Source: Bacillota bacterium (GTDB lineage Bacteria; Bacillota; JADQBR01). Taken from it: a DNA stretch of 35,542 bases. Positions 8,187-16,200 of this stretch are shown in pieces. The position numbers and the translations under genes are program-made. Each line of letters starts with the position of its first letter. The first letter of the stretch is position 1. Under the pieces are notes generated by a model. That model was not told where the DNA came from, did no database searches, and saw only the letters and a list, made by a program, of their open reading frames with translations. The DNA lies in contig JADQBR010000127.1 in assembly GCA_016278515.1 (NCBI GenBank), positions 1 to 35,542 of the forward strand. The letters run 5' to 3'.

Positions 8187-10029
8187 TTGCTGCCACCCCC
8201 TCTTCCTCTATTGTGTATATTGCTATTGGCTGCACCAGCCCCCTAACCTGGGCCTCCCCTAATTTGAGGCAATTTTCCCGTATCTCATCTGCCCGCTTTA
8301 GGTATGTAAAAGTTCTTTCACTGAAAATAATTCTGGTTTTATACTCCTTGTTCATGCTCTCCAAGCGAGCTGCCAGGTTGACCTCTTCCCCTATAGCGGT
8401 ATATTCCATCCTTTCGGGGCTTCCTACGTTCCCTACTACAACTTCGCCGCTGTTTAGGCCGATGCCAATGTCAAAGGTTAGTTCCCCCTTTTCCTGCCAG
8501 GATTTATTAAGTTCCTGTAATCTCACCAACATTTCCTTAGAAGCACCCAAGGCCCTTTCGGCATGATCATCCTGCTTAAGGGGTGCCCCAAAAACGGCCA
8601 TTATGCCATCACCCAAGTATTTATCCAACGTCCCTCCGTATTTAAATATCACTCTAGTCATAACCGTTAAATATTCGTTCAGCTTTGCCACAACTTCCTC
8701 TGGTCCTTTCCCTTCACTGAAAGAAGTAAACCCCCTAATATCAGAAAACATGATAGTAACTTCCCGCCGCTGACCGCCAAGCTGAATCTGGTCTTTGTTC
8801 TCCAACAAGTAATCCACTACCGACGGATTTACATATCTTCCAAATAAGCCTTGAACACGTCTACGTTCCATCTCTTCATTAATATAATTGTGTAATGTTG
8901 CAACTAAAAAGGTTAAAACAGTAGACACTACCGGCGTCATTACCGGCAGCCATAACCGCAGTTTCCACCAAATTAACCCAACCAAGCCAGTGTATCCTAT
9001 TAAAATGAGGCAAATGTATATTAAGGCCTTCATGGCCCGCCCTCTAGCACTAACTAATAATGCCAGAACTACCATCACTGCGATAATTATCATATCAATC
9101 CATCGAGGCGATTGCTCAAAATACGAATTAGTTAAGTAAGAAGCTAAGGCCGAAGCATGCAACTCCACACCGGGAGTTGGCAGAGCGGAATTCAGCACCA
9201 TATTGCCCCTGGTAAAAGGGGTGGGGAAATAATCCTGCTCCAAGGCCGTTGTCGGACCCACCAGTACAATCTTGTCCCGAAAATATTCAGCTGGAACCTC
9301 GCCGTTCAATACTTGGTAATACGGTACATAGTTAAAGGTTCGCGCCGGGCCCCAAAAGTTGATTAGGACTTGCAGGCCGACATCCAATGGCACACGCACC
9401 TCCCCGGCCAAAAGATCACCTTGAGCTGATGGTCTCATGTCGCCTGGCGTCAGCCCTCTGGCCGCCAGTGCGGTGGCCAAAGCAAATGACGGATAAGGCC
9501 TGTTGGACATGTTAACATCCATTGGTATTGTCCGCCTAACCACATTATCTTGTTCCGTTGGGAAGTTGATAAACCCGGTACCTTGGGCCCCTTTCAACAA
9601 CTCTGCCAGAGGTTGACGCAATACCTGGTACATCTCACCATTTTCTTCTTCAAAAGTAAAGCTGGTCGCCAATATCACTCTTCCATGCCTTCTCACTGCC
9701 TCTGCCAGTGCTTCATCTTCAGCAGGCCTTGTAGGGGCGGCAAATGTAAAATCGAAGGCCACCACCTTTGCATCTGCTAGCTTATCCAACAGCTTACCAT
9801 GGATATCTCGGGGCCAAGGCGGACGCCCCAGCTCCTGCACAGAGTTATCATCCATCTCAACAATTACGATATCCTCAGGTGATGTCGCCGGCCCCCGCAA
9901 ACGAAACCAGGCGTCATACGCCCCCGCCTCTAAGTTATTCCACCAACCTAAGTGATAGCTGGAAACTAGCAAAATGCAAAGAACTGCTATTATTAATAAA
10001 ATTTGTCTGCCAAACGTATTTTTTGGCAT
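8176..10029 (-). CDS. CHASE2-domain class III adenylate/guanylate cyclase
   Basis: Membrane-bound nucleotide cyclase of 617 residues. The ATG at 10029 is chosen for its AAAGGAAG site; the frame stays open upstream but without a start signal. An N-terminal membrane helix (about 8-26) is followed by an extracytoplasmic CHASE2 sensor (about 30-305), three membrane helices (about 311-328, 335-354, 360-385) and a class III cyclase domain from about 420. The two metal-binding aspartates are Asp430 (FSDIRGFT) and Asp474 (YLGDGIMAVFG), and Lys470 fits the ATP-selecting position. The Asn/Arg pair that stabilises the transition state appears in EEVNLAARLE. It is probably active and makes cAMP. The gene overlaps the HD-GYP gene that follows. 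Confidence 0.92.
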   Translation of the reverse strand: MPKNTFGRQILLIIAVLCILLVSSYHLGWWNNLEAGAYDAWFRLRGPATSPEDIVIVEMDDNSVQELGRPPWPRDIHGKLLDKLADAKVVAFDFTFAAPTRPAEDEALAEAVRRHGRVILATSFTFEEENGEMYQVLRQPLAELLKGAQGTGFINFPTEQDNVVRRTIPMDVNMSNRPYPSFALATALAARGLTPGDMRPSAQGDLLAGEVRVPLDVGLQVLINFWGPARTFNYVPYYQVLNGEVPAEYFRDKIVLVGPTTALEQDYFPTPFTRGNMVLNSALPTPGVELHASALASYLTNSYFEQSPRWIDMIIIAVMVVLALLVSARGRAMKALIYICLILIGYTGLVGLIWWKLRLWLPVMTPVVSTVLTFLVATLHNYINEEMERRRVQGLFGRYVNPSVVDYLLENKDQIQLGGQRREVTIMFSDIRGFTSFSEGKGPEEVVAKLNEYLTVMTRVIFKYGGTLDKYLGDGIMAVFGAPLKQDDHAERALGASKEMLVRLQELNKSWQEKGELTFDIGIGLNSGEVVVGNVGSPERMEYTAIGEEVNLAARLESMNKEYKTRIIFSERTFTYLKRADEIRENCLKLGEAQVRGLVQPIAIYTIEEEGVAANDQ

Positions 10030-10084
10030 AACCCACTTCCTTTCCGGCCAAGAAATCCACGACATGTATGTATGCTTCCCACGC

Positions 10085-10107
10085 GACGAAATACTTATTA
10101 TTTCGTC
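10085..10107 (-). repeat. 9-bp inverted repeat in the cyclase leader
   Basis: GACGAAATA at 10085-10093 and its exact complement TATTTCGTC at 10099-10107 enclose 5 bases. It lies 56-78 bases before the cyclase start codon. It could be a small leader hairpin or an operator; the sequence does not decide. Confidence 0.4.
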
Positions 10108-10158
10108 CAATTTCGAGTATAATCCTCTATCTGTGCCTAAACTTTTTTTACATTTTAG

Positions 10159-10187
10159 AGGATACTTTGAATTTTGGTAGAATTCAA
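10159..10187 (-). promoter_or_regulatory. Possible sigma-70-type promoter for the cyclase operon
   Basis: The minus strand reads TTGAAT (10187-10182), 17 bases, then TATCCT (10164-10159). Each box matches its consensus at four of six bases with ideal spacing. It would give a leader of about 120 bases. Other weak candidates exist nearby, so this is tentative. Confidence 0.25.
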
Positions 10188-10347
10188 AAAATATAACTGA
10201 ATTACTATTCATTTCATGCGAAAGCCAATCATAAACATTTTAGCAGCGACTATGTTACTATCCGAAGACCCCAATGAAATTTTGTAACCTTCTGACATTG
10301 ACCCAAACCCTATCTCAATAAAGTTCAAAATTAAGGAGAGGTTAAAT

Positions 10348-10416
10348 GTGAACAAGTCGGCTTTATCCCCATCATTATGGGCCCGCATCTATGATTCGGA
10401 GGTCGCTTATGACTGA
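10348..10416 (+). CDS. Possible 22-codon leader ORF upstream of the dehydratase genes
   Basis: A short frame starting GTG at 10348, eight bases after a strong AAGGAGAGG, and ending TGA at 10414-10416 inside the first codons of the next gene. Its stop overlaps that gene's start region (ATGACTGA), an arrangement typical of translational coupling. The predicted peptide is MNKSALSPSLWARIYDSEVAYD, shown here only to its 22-residue length. I know no family for it. The upstream ATG at 10346 is followed at once by a stop, so GTG is the only workable start. It may be a leader peptide, or the ribosome site may simply be spurious. Confidence 0.33.
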   Translation: MNKSALSPSLWARIYDSEVAYD

Positions 10417-11545
10417 AATTATAAAAAATCTAACCAAGTACCCTGAACTTGCGCTGCTTCTGGAAGAAGCGGCCTATAACGGCAGCAGGCGGCAGACACG
10501 CTGGCCTAACTACCAGTTTTTTGGCTATTTCTGCAGCTACTGGCCAGAGGAATTTTTGCTGGCGCTAGGATTGGAACCATTAAGAATTCTCCCTCCCGGC
10601 ACCAACAGTACTCCGGCGCTCCTGCCTGCTTACTGCTGCTCACTGGCCAGAAACAGTTTACAGGCTACAATAAAAAAGGATTTGGATGACCTAAAAGGCG
10701 TAGGCTTTGCCCACACCTGCGATACCATGCAGTGTTTGGGAAGTATTTGGAGCAGTGAGTATCAGCAACAGGTGCTAAGTCTTGTTCCACCGGTTAACCT
10801 AAAAGCCCCAGGCGCTAAGGACTATTTTAAAGAAGAGATGCTAGCTCTATTTCACCATCTAAGTGAGATAACCAATAAAAACCCTGCTTCCGTAGAATTA
10901 GACCAAGCCCTAGAACTAACTAATCACATCCGCAAATTAACTAAGAAACTAGACCAGATGAGAGCGCATCTTCCTTCCCAATTAACAGCAGACCTGCTGA
11001 GGGCCGGCCAAGTCATGCCTAGGGAAAAATACGCCCGGGCTTTGGAAAATGCCCTGCCAGTTTTAGAAGAACTAAGGGAAAATCGGCCAACCAAGCCTTT
11101 AATATTGGTGAGCGGCGCCGTATTAGAAAGTAACAGTCTCTTTGAAATGATCGAAACTCTTGGCGGGCGTGTGGCCGCAGACGATATCTGTACCGGATAC
11201 CGCCATTATGCTGAACCGGCAGAAGAAACTCAGTTTATTAAAGACCCACTTGAATTCGTTATTCAGCGTTATATGGAAATGCCGCCGTGCCCTTGCCGGC
11301 ACCGGCAGCTGGACGAAAGAATAGACTATTTGGCAGGGTTGGCTGTTGACCGAAAAATTTCAGGCGCCGTGTTGGTAATTCGCAAGTTCTGTGACCCCCA
11401 TGCCTGGGACTCTGTCCCCATAGCGAAAAGGCTTAAAGATAAAGGAATTAGCACCTTAGTATTGGAATTGGAAGGCTCAGCGGTAGGCGGACAAGAGCGT
11501 ACTCGCCTTCAAGCATTTCTTGAAAGCCTAGCGGAAAATAGTTAA
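10409..11545 (+). CDS. 2-hydroxyacyl-CoA dehydratase / benzoyl-CoA reductase type subunit (HgdB/BcrC-like)
   Basis: One of two Fe-S subunits of a radical enzyme of the 2-hydroxyacyl-CoA dehydratase (D component) and class I benzoyl-CoA reductase superfamily. It is 378 residues from the ATG at 10409, which has CGGAGG six bases upstream; an in-frame ATG at 10391 would swallow that site. Cysteine motifs that fit cluster ligation include PAYCCSLARN, FAHTCDTMQCLG and CPCRHRQ, and the C-terminal VIRKFCDPHAWDSVP followed by LELEGS is typical of the small subunit. It works with the next gene product as a heterodimer and receives high-energy electrons from the activator. Whether it dehydrates a hydroxyacyl-CoA or reduces an aromatic ring cannot be decided, because no CoA ligase, transferase or racemase accompanies it. 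Confidence 0.87.
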   Translation: MTEIIKNLTKYPELALLLEEAAYNGSRRQTRWPNYQFFGYFCSYWPEEFLLALGLEPLRILPPGTNSTPALLPAYCCSLARNSLQATIKKDLDDLKGVGFAHTCDTMQCLGSIWSSEYQQQVLSLVPPVNLKAPGAKDYFKEEMLALFHHLSEITNKNPASVELDQALELTNHIRKLTKKLDQMRAHLPSQLTADLLRAGQVMPREKYARALENALPVLEELRENRPTKPLILVSGAVLESNSLFEMIETLGGRVAADDICTGYRHYAEPAEETQFIKDPLEFVIQRYMEMPPCPCRHRQLDERIDYLAGLAVDRKISGAVLVIRKFCDPHAWDSVPIAKRLKDKGISTLVLELEGSAVGGQERTRLQAFLESLAENS

Positions 11546-11565
11546 GCATAAAGGAGCGATTAAAT

Positions 11566-12789
11566 ATGACGGAAAAACGCTACCGAAAATTAGATAGTAC
11601 CAAGCAATTGGAAAAAATAATGACTAGATATTATGTCTTATCCCGTCATCACCGTTTCTGGGGTAAGCCGATAAACCGCCCCTTAGCTTGGGTAACAAGC
11701 GGCGCACCCGTTGAACTGCTTCGCTCATTTGACATCCACCCTGTTTATCCAGAAAACTACGGGGCCATCTGCGGCAGTAGAAAAGCATCTTCTCAGTTGT
11801 GCCAAGTGGCAGAAAACGCCGGCTATTCCCAAGACCTTTGTTCATACGCCCGCTCTCATATAGGTTCAATCTTACGCCCGGATCTGGCTCCCATGAAAGG
11901 ATTACCCAGACCAGACTTGCTAATAACCTGCGGCAATATCTGTGGTACGGTATTAAAGTGGTACGAAGCATTAGCGCGCATTTTTGACGTGCCGCTTTTA
12001 ATTATCGATACACCTTATTTAACAGGTGATATGACTAATCGCGCGCAAGATTATGTTCATACACAGTTACAAGATATGGTAGCCACCCTAGAGAATATAA
12101 CCGGCCGTTCATATAACCAAACTAAAGTGGAGGAAGCAATATCTTTTAGCAAAGAAACCATCAGCCTTTGGACAGACATAAGAAGTCTTTGTAAGAATAC
12201 ACCGTCACCTTTAAATGCCCCTGACCTATTTATCCATATGGCTCCTATTGTAGTCCTACGAGGCACTAAACAGGCTGTAAACTATTATAAACTGCTTAAG
12301 GCAGAAGTACAGCAGCGGGTGGAACAGCGCGAAAGTGCCATTAATGGTGAAAAAATACGTTTGGTATGGGACAATATAGCTATTTGGTATAATCTTTACC
12401 CCTTTTTTAAAATGTTCTCTGAGCGCAGTGCCTGCTTTGTCACCGACACCTACAGCGGTGGTTGGGCTATGGAATTAGAGCAGGGCGACCCGCTGGAAAG
12501 CCTAGCCAAAACCTATACCGAAATATTTTTAAATCGGTCAGCTGAGTTCCGCGCCCAGCAGTTAATAAACTTTGTTACGGACTATAATGCAGACGGTTTC
12601 GTCATGCATTCAAACCGTTCATGTAAACCTTATTCTCTTGTTCAGGGAGTAATCCGTCGTAAAGTAATGGCGGAAACAGGCGTGCCAGGGTTATTAATAG
12701 AAGCAGATATGGCTGACCAGCGGGTGTTTGCCGAAGAACCCACTCGCAATCGGGTCCAAGCTTTTTTGGAAACAGTAGAAGCCATCTAG
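11566..12789 (+). CDS. 2-hydroxyacyl-CoA dehydratase / benzoyl-CoA reductase type subunit (HgdA/BcrB-like)
   Basis: Second Fe-S subunit of the same enzyme, 407 residues. Family traits are the WVTSGAPVELLRSFDIHPVY opening, LICG-like ITCGNICGTVLKWYE, the VMHSNRSCKPYSL segment near the C-terminus and the closing GVPGLLIEADMADQRVF. Cysteines in these motifs are the likely ligands of a [4Fe-4S] cluster. The ATG at 11566 is preceded by AAAGGAG, and the gene lies 20 bases after its partner and 15 before the activator, so the three form one operon. The cytoplasmic enzyme is expected to be destroyed by oxygen, fitting a strict anaerobe. Confidence 0.87.
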   Translation: MTEKRYRKLDSTKQLEKIMTRYYVLSRHHRFWGKPINRPLAWVTSGAPVELLRSFDIHPVYPENYGAICGSRKASSQLCQVAENAGYSQDLCSYARSHIGSILRPDLAPMKGLPRPDLLITCGNICGTVLKWYEALARIFDVPLLIIDTPYLTGDMTNRAQDYVHTQLQDMVATLENITGRSYNQTKVEEAISFSKETISLWTDIRSLCKNTPSPLNAPDLFIHMAPIVVLRGTKQAVNYYKLLKAEVQQRVEQRESAINGEKIRLVWDNIAIWYNLYPFFKMFSERSACFVTDTYSGGWAMELEQGDPLESLAKTYTEIFLNRSAEFRAQQLINFVTDYNADGFVMHSNRSCKPYSLVQGVIRRKVMAETGVPGLLIEADMADQRVFAEEPTRNRVQAFLETVEAI

Positions 12790-12804
12790 AGGAGGAAATT
12801 ACAT

Positions 12805-13575
12805 ATGCAGTATTGTCTAGGAGTAGATATTGGCTCCCTCACAACAAAAGTCGTTCTTGTAAATGAGGAAAGAAATATTGTTAGCTGGGCAACCAAGCGA
12901 AGCGGCTACAGTGGCAAAGAACATGCTTTTAAGCTAATTGATACTTTGTTAACTGAAGAAGATATTCCCCGGGATAAAGTCATTAAGACAATCGCTACCG
13001 GCTATGGGCGAATAACCTTTCCAGCTGACAGAGAAGTGTCGGAAATTACCTGCCAGGCAAAAGGCGTATCCCATCTTTTCAGCCAGGCACGAACCATTAT
13101 CGACATTGGGGGCCAGGATAGTAAGGTAATCAAGATTCTTCCCGGGGGCAAAGTCATTGATTTCGCCATGAATGACAAATGCGCTGCCGGCACAGGTCGC
13201 TTTTTGGAAGTGATGGCCAATGCTTTGGAAGTTGAAATTGACGAGTTAGGAGGGTTAGCCGACAAAGCCCAAAACACCTGCTCCATTTCTTCTTTCTGCA
13301 CTGTCTTCGCCGAGTCTGAAGTAATTTCACACGTCGCTGCTGGTGCGTCGAAACAGGACATCGTAGCAGGTGTAAGCTACTCTGTAGCTGAAAGAGTAGC
13401 AGCCATGACCGCCGGCATTGGGTTGGAACCTGAACTAGTATTCACCGGCGGTGTCGCTCGAAACGGCGGTGTCGCTAAAGCATTAAGCGATCATCTTAGC
13501 ACTGACATTAAAATACCTGAAAATCCCGTTATAACTGCGGCTTTAGGCGCAGCTTTAATTGGGATAGTAAGCTGA
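12805..13575 (+). CDS. CoA-substrate enzyme activator, ASKHA ATPase (HgdC/BcrD family)
   Basis: A 256-residue, ATP-driven electron donor (component A) for the dehydratase. Each homodimer holds one [4Fe-4S] cluster and uses ATP hydrolysis to push one very low-potential electron into component D. The nucleotide-binding ASKHA motifs are visible: GVDIGSLTTKVV at the N-terminus, IDIGGQDSKVI in the middle and VFTGGVARNGGV near the C-terminus. The two cluster cysteines are in NDKCAAGTGRFLEVMA and SSFCTVFAESEVISH. The ATG has AGGAGG eight bases upstream. There is a single activator gene, which favours a 2-hydroxyacyl-CoA dehydratase over the classical four-subunit benzoyl-CoA reductase with two ASKHA subunits. 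Confidence 0.93.
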   Translation: MQYCLGVDIGSLTTKVVLVNEERNIVSWATKRSGYSGKEHAFKLIDTLLTEEDIPRDKVIKTIATGYGRITFPADREVSEITCQAKGVSHLFSQARTIIDIGGQDSKVIKILPGGKVIDFAMNDKCAAGTGRFLEVMANALEVEIDELGGLADKAQNTCSISSFCTVFAESEVISHVAAGASKQDIVAGVSYSVAERVAAMTAGIGLEPELVFTGGVARNGGVAKALSDHLSTDIKIPENPVITAALGAALIGIVS

Positions 13576-13602
13576 AAGCACCCTCCCGGGTGCTTTTTAT
13601 TA
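13576..13602 (+). terminator. Intrinsic terminator of the dehydratase operon
   Basis: Immediately after the activator stop codon, AAGCACCC and GGGTGCTT pair around a TCCC loop, and TTTTTATT follows. This is a standard factor-independent stop and sets the end of the three-gene operon. Confidence 0.93.
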
Positions 13603-13724
13603 GTCACCCAACAAAAAGGAATTTTGGACTTAAAGCCGTTAAGCACTAGATAGGCAGCACTTTTTTGTTGCTCTCTAATACAATGTAGCAAGGAATAAAA
13701 ATAAGAAATGAAAAGTGGGATAAA

Positions 13725-14996
13725 ATGGAGACATTAGCTTTAGGTTCTAGAGGTCCAAACGTTAAACTAATTCAGAGCCTTCTTAATAGGATAGGCTATA
13801 ATGCCGGTCCGGTAGATGGAATATTTGGACCGCGAACGCAACAGGCAGTCATCGCTTTTCAAAGAGATAACGGACTAACTCCTGACGGTATTGTTGGTCC
13901 CGCGACATGGAGTGTGTTTGAAAGGCTACTCATTGGGTATGATACTTATACCATACGTGCAGGTGATACTTTATATAATATTGCCAGAAGGTATTACACT
14001 ACGGTAAACGCTATAGTGACTGCAAACCCGGGAATAGACCCTAATGCATTAACAATAGGGCAGCAAATTACAGTACCTTATGGTATTGACATTGTGTTTA
14101 CTGACATTGACTACACTTACGAGATAATGGAAAGACAAATACGGGCACTTAAGGCAAGATATCCATTTCTAGAGGTTGGTACTATCGGGAAAAGTGTCAT
14201 GGGTAAAAATTTGTATTATATACGACTTGGCAGAGGTCCCAATGAAGTATCATATAATGCATCCCACCATGCAAATGAATGGATAACGACACCTTTGCTA
14301 ATGAAGTTCATTGAGAATTTTGCAGAAGCTTATTCTGAGGGCAAGTCGATTAGAGGTTATAGCACCACTGAAATATGGAATCGCAGTAGTATTTACATTA
14401 TACCCATGGTTAACCCAGATGGGGTAGACCTTGTTAATTATTGGCCCAATTATACGAATCCTGTTTACAGCCAAGCAGCCCAACTGAATAATACCGGCCT
14501 TCCTTTGCCACGTGTCTGGAAAGCCAATATCAGGGGAGTTGACCTTAATTCGAATTATCCTGCCGGCTGGGCAGAAGAGCATCAGCAGGAAATTGAGCAA
14601 GGGATCACTGGCCCTGCCCCAAGAGATTACGGAGGTCCTGCGCCATTATCGGAACCTGAGACAACTGCTATGGTCAATTTTACTAATCAGCATAATTTCA
14701 GACTGGTCATTGCATACCATACTCAAGGCCAGGTAATATACTACGGGTACCAAGACCTGGAACCGCCTGAATCATTAAGAATTGCTCAGTTATTTTCTAA
14801 GGCCAGCGGCTATGCTATTTCAGGGAACCCTGTAGAAGCTGCTTATGCAGGCTACAAGGATTGGTTCATACAAGATTATAGACGTCCCGGGTTTACTATC
14901 GAGTTAGGAAGCGGTGTTAATCCTTTACCACTCTCCCAGTTTCCAATGATCTATCAGAACAATGAGGAGATTTTATTACTGGCACCATTAGTCTAA
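13725..14996 (+). CDS. Peptidoglycan-binding / LysM / M14 zinc peptidase (gamma-D-glutamyl-diaminopimelate endopeptidase-like)
   Basis: A 423-residue murein hydrolase. Domains in order: a PG_binding_1 domain (about 5-66, LGSRGPNVKLIQ ... DGIFGPRTQQAV), one LysM repeat (about 73-118, YTIRAGDTLYNIARRYY) and an M14 zinc carboxypeptidase domain (about 125-415). Zinc ligands His182 and Glu185 (HANEW) and His332 (AYHTQG), plus catalytic Glu393 (FTIELGSG), are all present. GVDLNSNYPAGW lacks the Arg used by digestive carboxypeptidases, as in the Bacillus endopeptidase I type acting on gamma-D-Glu-DAP bonds. There is no signal peptide, which in that family goes with action inside the sporulating mother cell or on released murein. 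It is a single gene after a terminator, with a weak ribosome site. Confidence 0.9.
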   Translation: METLALGSRGPNVKLIQSLLNRIGYNAGPVDGIFGPRTQQAVIAFQRDNGLTPDGIVGPATWSVFERLLIGYDTYTIRAGDTLYNIARRYYTTVNAIVTANPGIDPNALTIGQQITVPYGIDIVFTDIDYTYEIMERQIRALKARYPFLEVGTIGKSVMGKNLYYIRLGRGPNEVSYNASHHANEWITTPLLMKFIENFAEAYSEGKSIRGYSTTEIWNRSSIYIIPMVNPDGVDLVNYWPNYTNPVYSQAAQLNNTGLPLPRVWKANIRGVDLNSNYPAGWAEEHQQEIEQGITGPAPRDYGGPAPLSEPETTAMVNFTNQHNFRLVIAYHTQGQVIYYGYQDLEPPESLRIAQLFSKASGYAISGNPVEAAYAGYKDWFIQDYRRPGFTIELGSGVNPLPLSQFPMIYQNNEEILLLAPLV

Positions 14997-15081
14997 TTTT
15001 TTATGTCTAGCAACAGTTTAAAGACTTCACTGATAATTCTTTTTACTATTATATTCTTCGGCACATGGCAAACAAAGCGTC

Positions 15082-15101
15082 CCTATGGCTTCCTATGGCT
15101 T
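15082..15101. repeat. Tandem 10-bp duplication
   Basis: CCTATGGCTT occurs twice in a row at 15082-15091 and 15092-15101, in the short convergent gap between the M14 peptidase and the AbrB permease. Probably replication slippage; no function is suggested. Confidence 0.5.
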
Positions 15102-15104
15102 CTT

Positions 15105-16145
15105 TTAGTGAAGATACCACTGATAGATTTGGCTGATGATTAAATAAATAGTCATCAGCCTTAAGACGTGGAAATACGTCACCTTAACCATATCCACGCC
15201 TAAATCTGAAGCAACCATTATCATTTGCGAAACACCGGCAGGAGCTGTACATAAGAGAGTCGTGGAAAGATCCCACTTGGTTAGCTGTCCTAGTATTATA
15301 GCTAAAATTACTGACCCTAATACCACCAATATAGAAAACAACATCCCGGGTATCATCAAACTTAAAAATGCCGTGACTGTATCTGGCCTAAACTGTGTAC
15401 CAATAGTCAGGCCTATTCCTAACTGAGCAATTTTAAGGAAATATCCCGGCAACTCAACCCGCTTACCTAAATAAATACTAGCGGCACCCACGCCAATTGA
15501 AGTGCCAATGATTCCACCCGCCGGGAAGCCCAGGTAAATAGAAAGACCACCAATCAACAGCCCGCTGCCAATGATTTGCAACGAGGCTCTTAAATCCTGC
15601 TTCTCCACAACTTCGCTGTCAGCAGCAGATTCTATTGCTCCTACCTTCTTGTCTTCTACCTTAATAACTTTAGCGGCTATCAAGGGAACCAATATTAGCA
15701 CCATTACCAAACGCATAAACTGCAGCAAGCTGACAACCGCAATATCTGCATTATAGTTCAAGGCTATAATACTCATCTCAGCCATCCCGCCAGGCGTAGC
15801 ACCGAATAGAATTGTGGCTAGATCAAAATTGGTAGTGTAGGTTAAAAGTAATATGGGCGCTAATGTGAATACTATTGTCCAACCTACCACCAACAGCGAA
15901 GGAATTAGCATACCTTGTTTTAGAAATTCTATTTTCTCTCTGTCTATCCTTACCCCTACGAATAAGCCTAGGGTTAACTGAACTGCCAACAGTACTGTAT
16001 TGGGTAAAGGTGAAATAGGCAGCCCCATTATTTCTGCCGCCCCAATAAAAAGCATTGGTCCCAGCAGTGGTGCTGCCGGGACTCTTAATATCCGCATTAT
16101 TTGCCAACCGATGATTGTTAGTAATAGCGTAATAAGTAAATGCAT
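15105..16145 (-). CDS. AbrB-family membrane permease (PF05145), full length
   Basis: A 346-residue integral membrane protein made of two homologous halves, the duplicated AbrB (TIGR03082) repeat. Both halves carry the same signature: ATPGGMAEMSIIALNYNADI in the first and CTAPAGVSQMIMVASDLGVD in the second, each followed by a hydrophobic stretch with conserved FMR/HVLRL. The family was once labelled putative ammonia monooxygenase, for which there is no support here; it is more likely a transporter or regulator of unknown substrate. The ATG has AAAGGAA upstream. It is the last gene after isocitrate dehydrogenase (55-base gap) and may export or import a tri/dicarboxylate made by the operon, which is inference. 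Its 3' end converges on the M14 gene. Confidence 0.83.
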   Translation of the reverse strand: MHLLITLLLTIIGWQIMRILRVPAAPLLGPMLFIGAAEIMGLPISPLPNTVLLAVQLTLGLFVGVRIDREKIEFLKQGMLIPSLLVVGWTIVFTLAPILLLTYTTNFDLATILFGATPGGMAEMSIIALNYNADIAVVSLLQFMRLVMVLILVPLIAAKVIKVEDKKVGAIESAADSEVVEKQDLRASLQIIGSGLLIGGLSIYLGFPAGGIIGTSIGVGAASIYLGKRVELPGYFLKIAQLGIGLTIGTQFRPDTVTAFLSLMIPGMLFSILVVLGSVILAIILGQLTKWDLSTTLLCTAPAGVSQMIMVASDLGVDMVKVTYFHVLRLMTIYLIISQIYQWYLH

Positions 16146-16200
16146 AGAGGTTCCTTTCCGAACGGCTTACTACCTTTCTTAGCGAAAAAACATCACATCA

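Larger units (their letters stand above)
10030..10347. other. Divergent intergenic region between cyclase and dehydratase operons
   Basis: About 318 bases with no convincing gene. It must carry promoters for both directions. On the minus side there is a candidate promoter at 10159-10187 and a 9-bp inverted repeat (10085-10093 / 10099-10107, 5-base loop) in the cyclase leader. On the plus side I see no clear -35/-10 pair, only the strong AAGGAGAGG ribosome site at 10333-10341. Confidence 0.5.

Noticed and set aside
12805-13575. Classical benzoyl-CoA reductase operon (bcrCBAD)
   Set aside because: The Thauera-type enzyme needs two ASKHA subunits; only one is present before the terminator, and no ferredoxin or ring-cleavage genes follow. 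A dehydratase-type assignment is safer, though not proven.
15131-15160. 9-bp inverted repeat (GGCTGATGA / TCATCAGCC) as a terminator for the M14 peptidase or AbrB gene
   Set aside because: It lies within the 3' coding part of the AbrB permease and has no T-run on either strand.
15105-16145. Ammonia monooxygenase (an old database label for this family)
   Set aside because: The protein is an AbrB-type duplicated membrane protein with no metal-binding monooxygenase motifs, and the organism appears strictly anaerobic.
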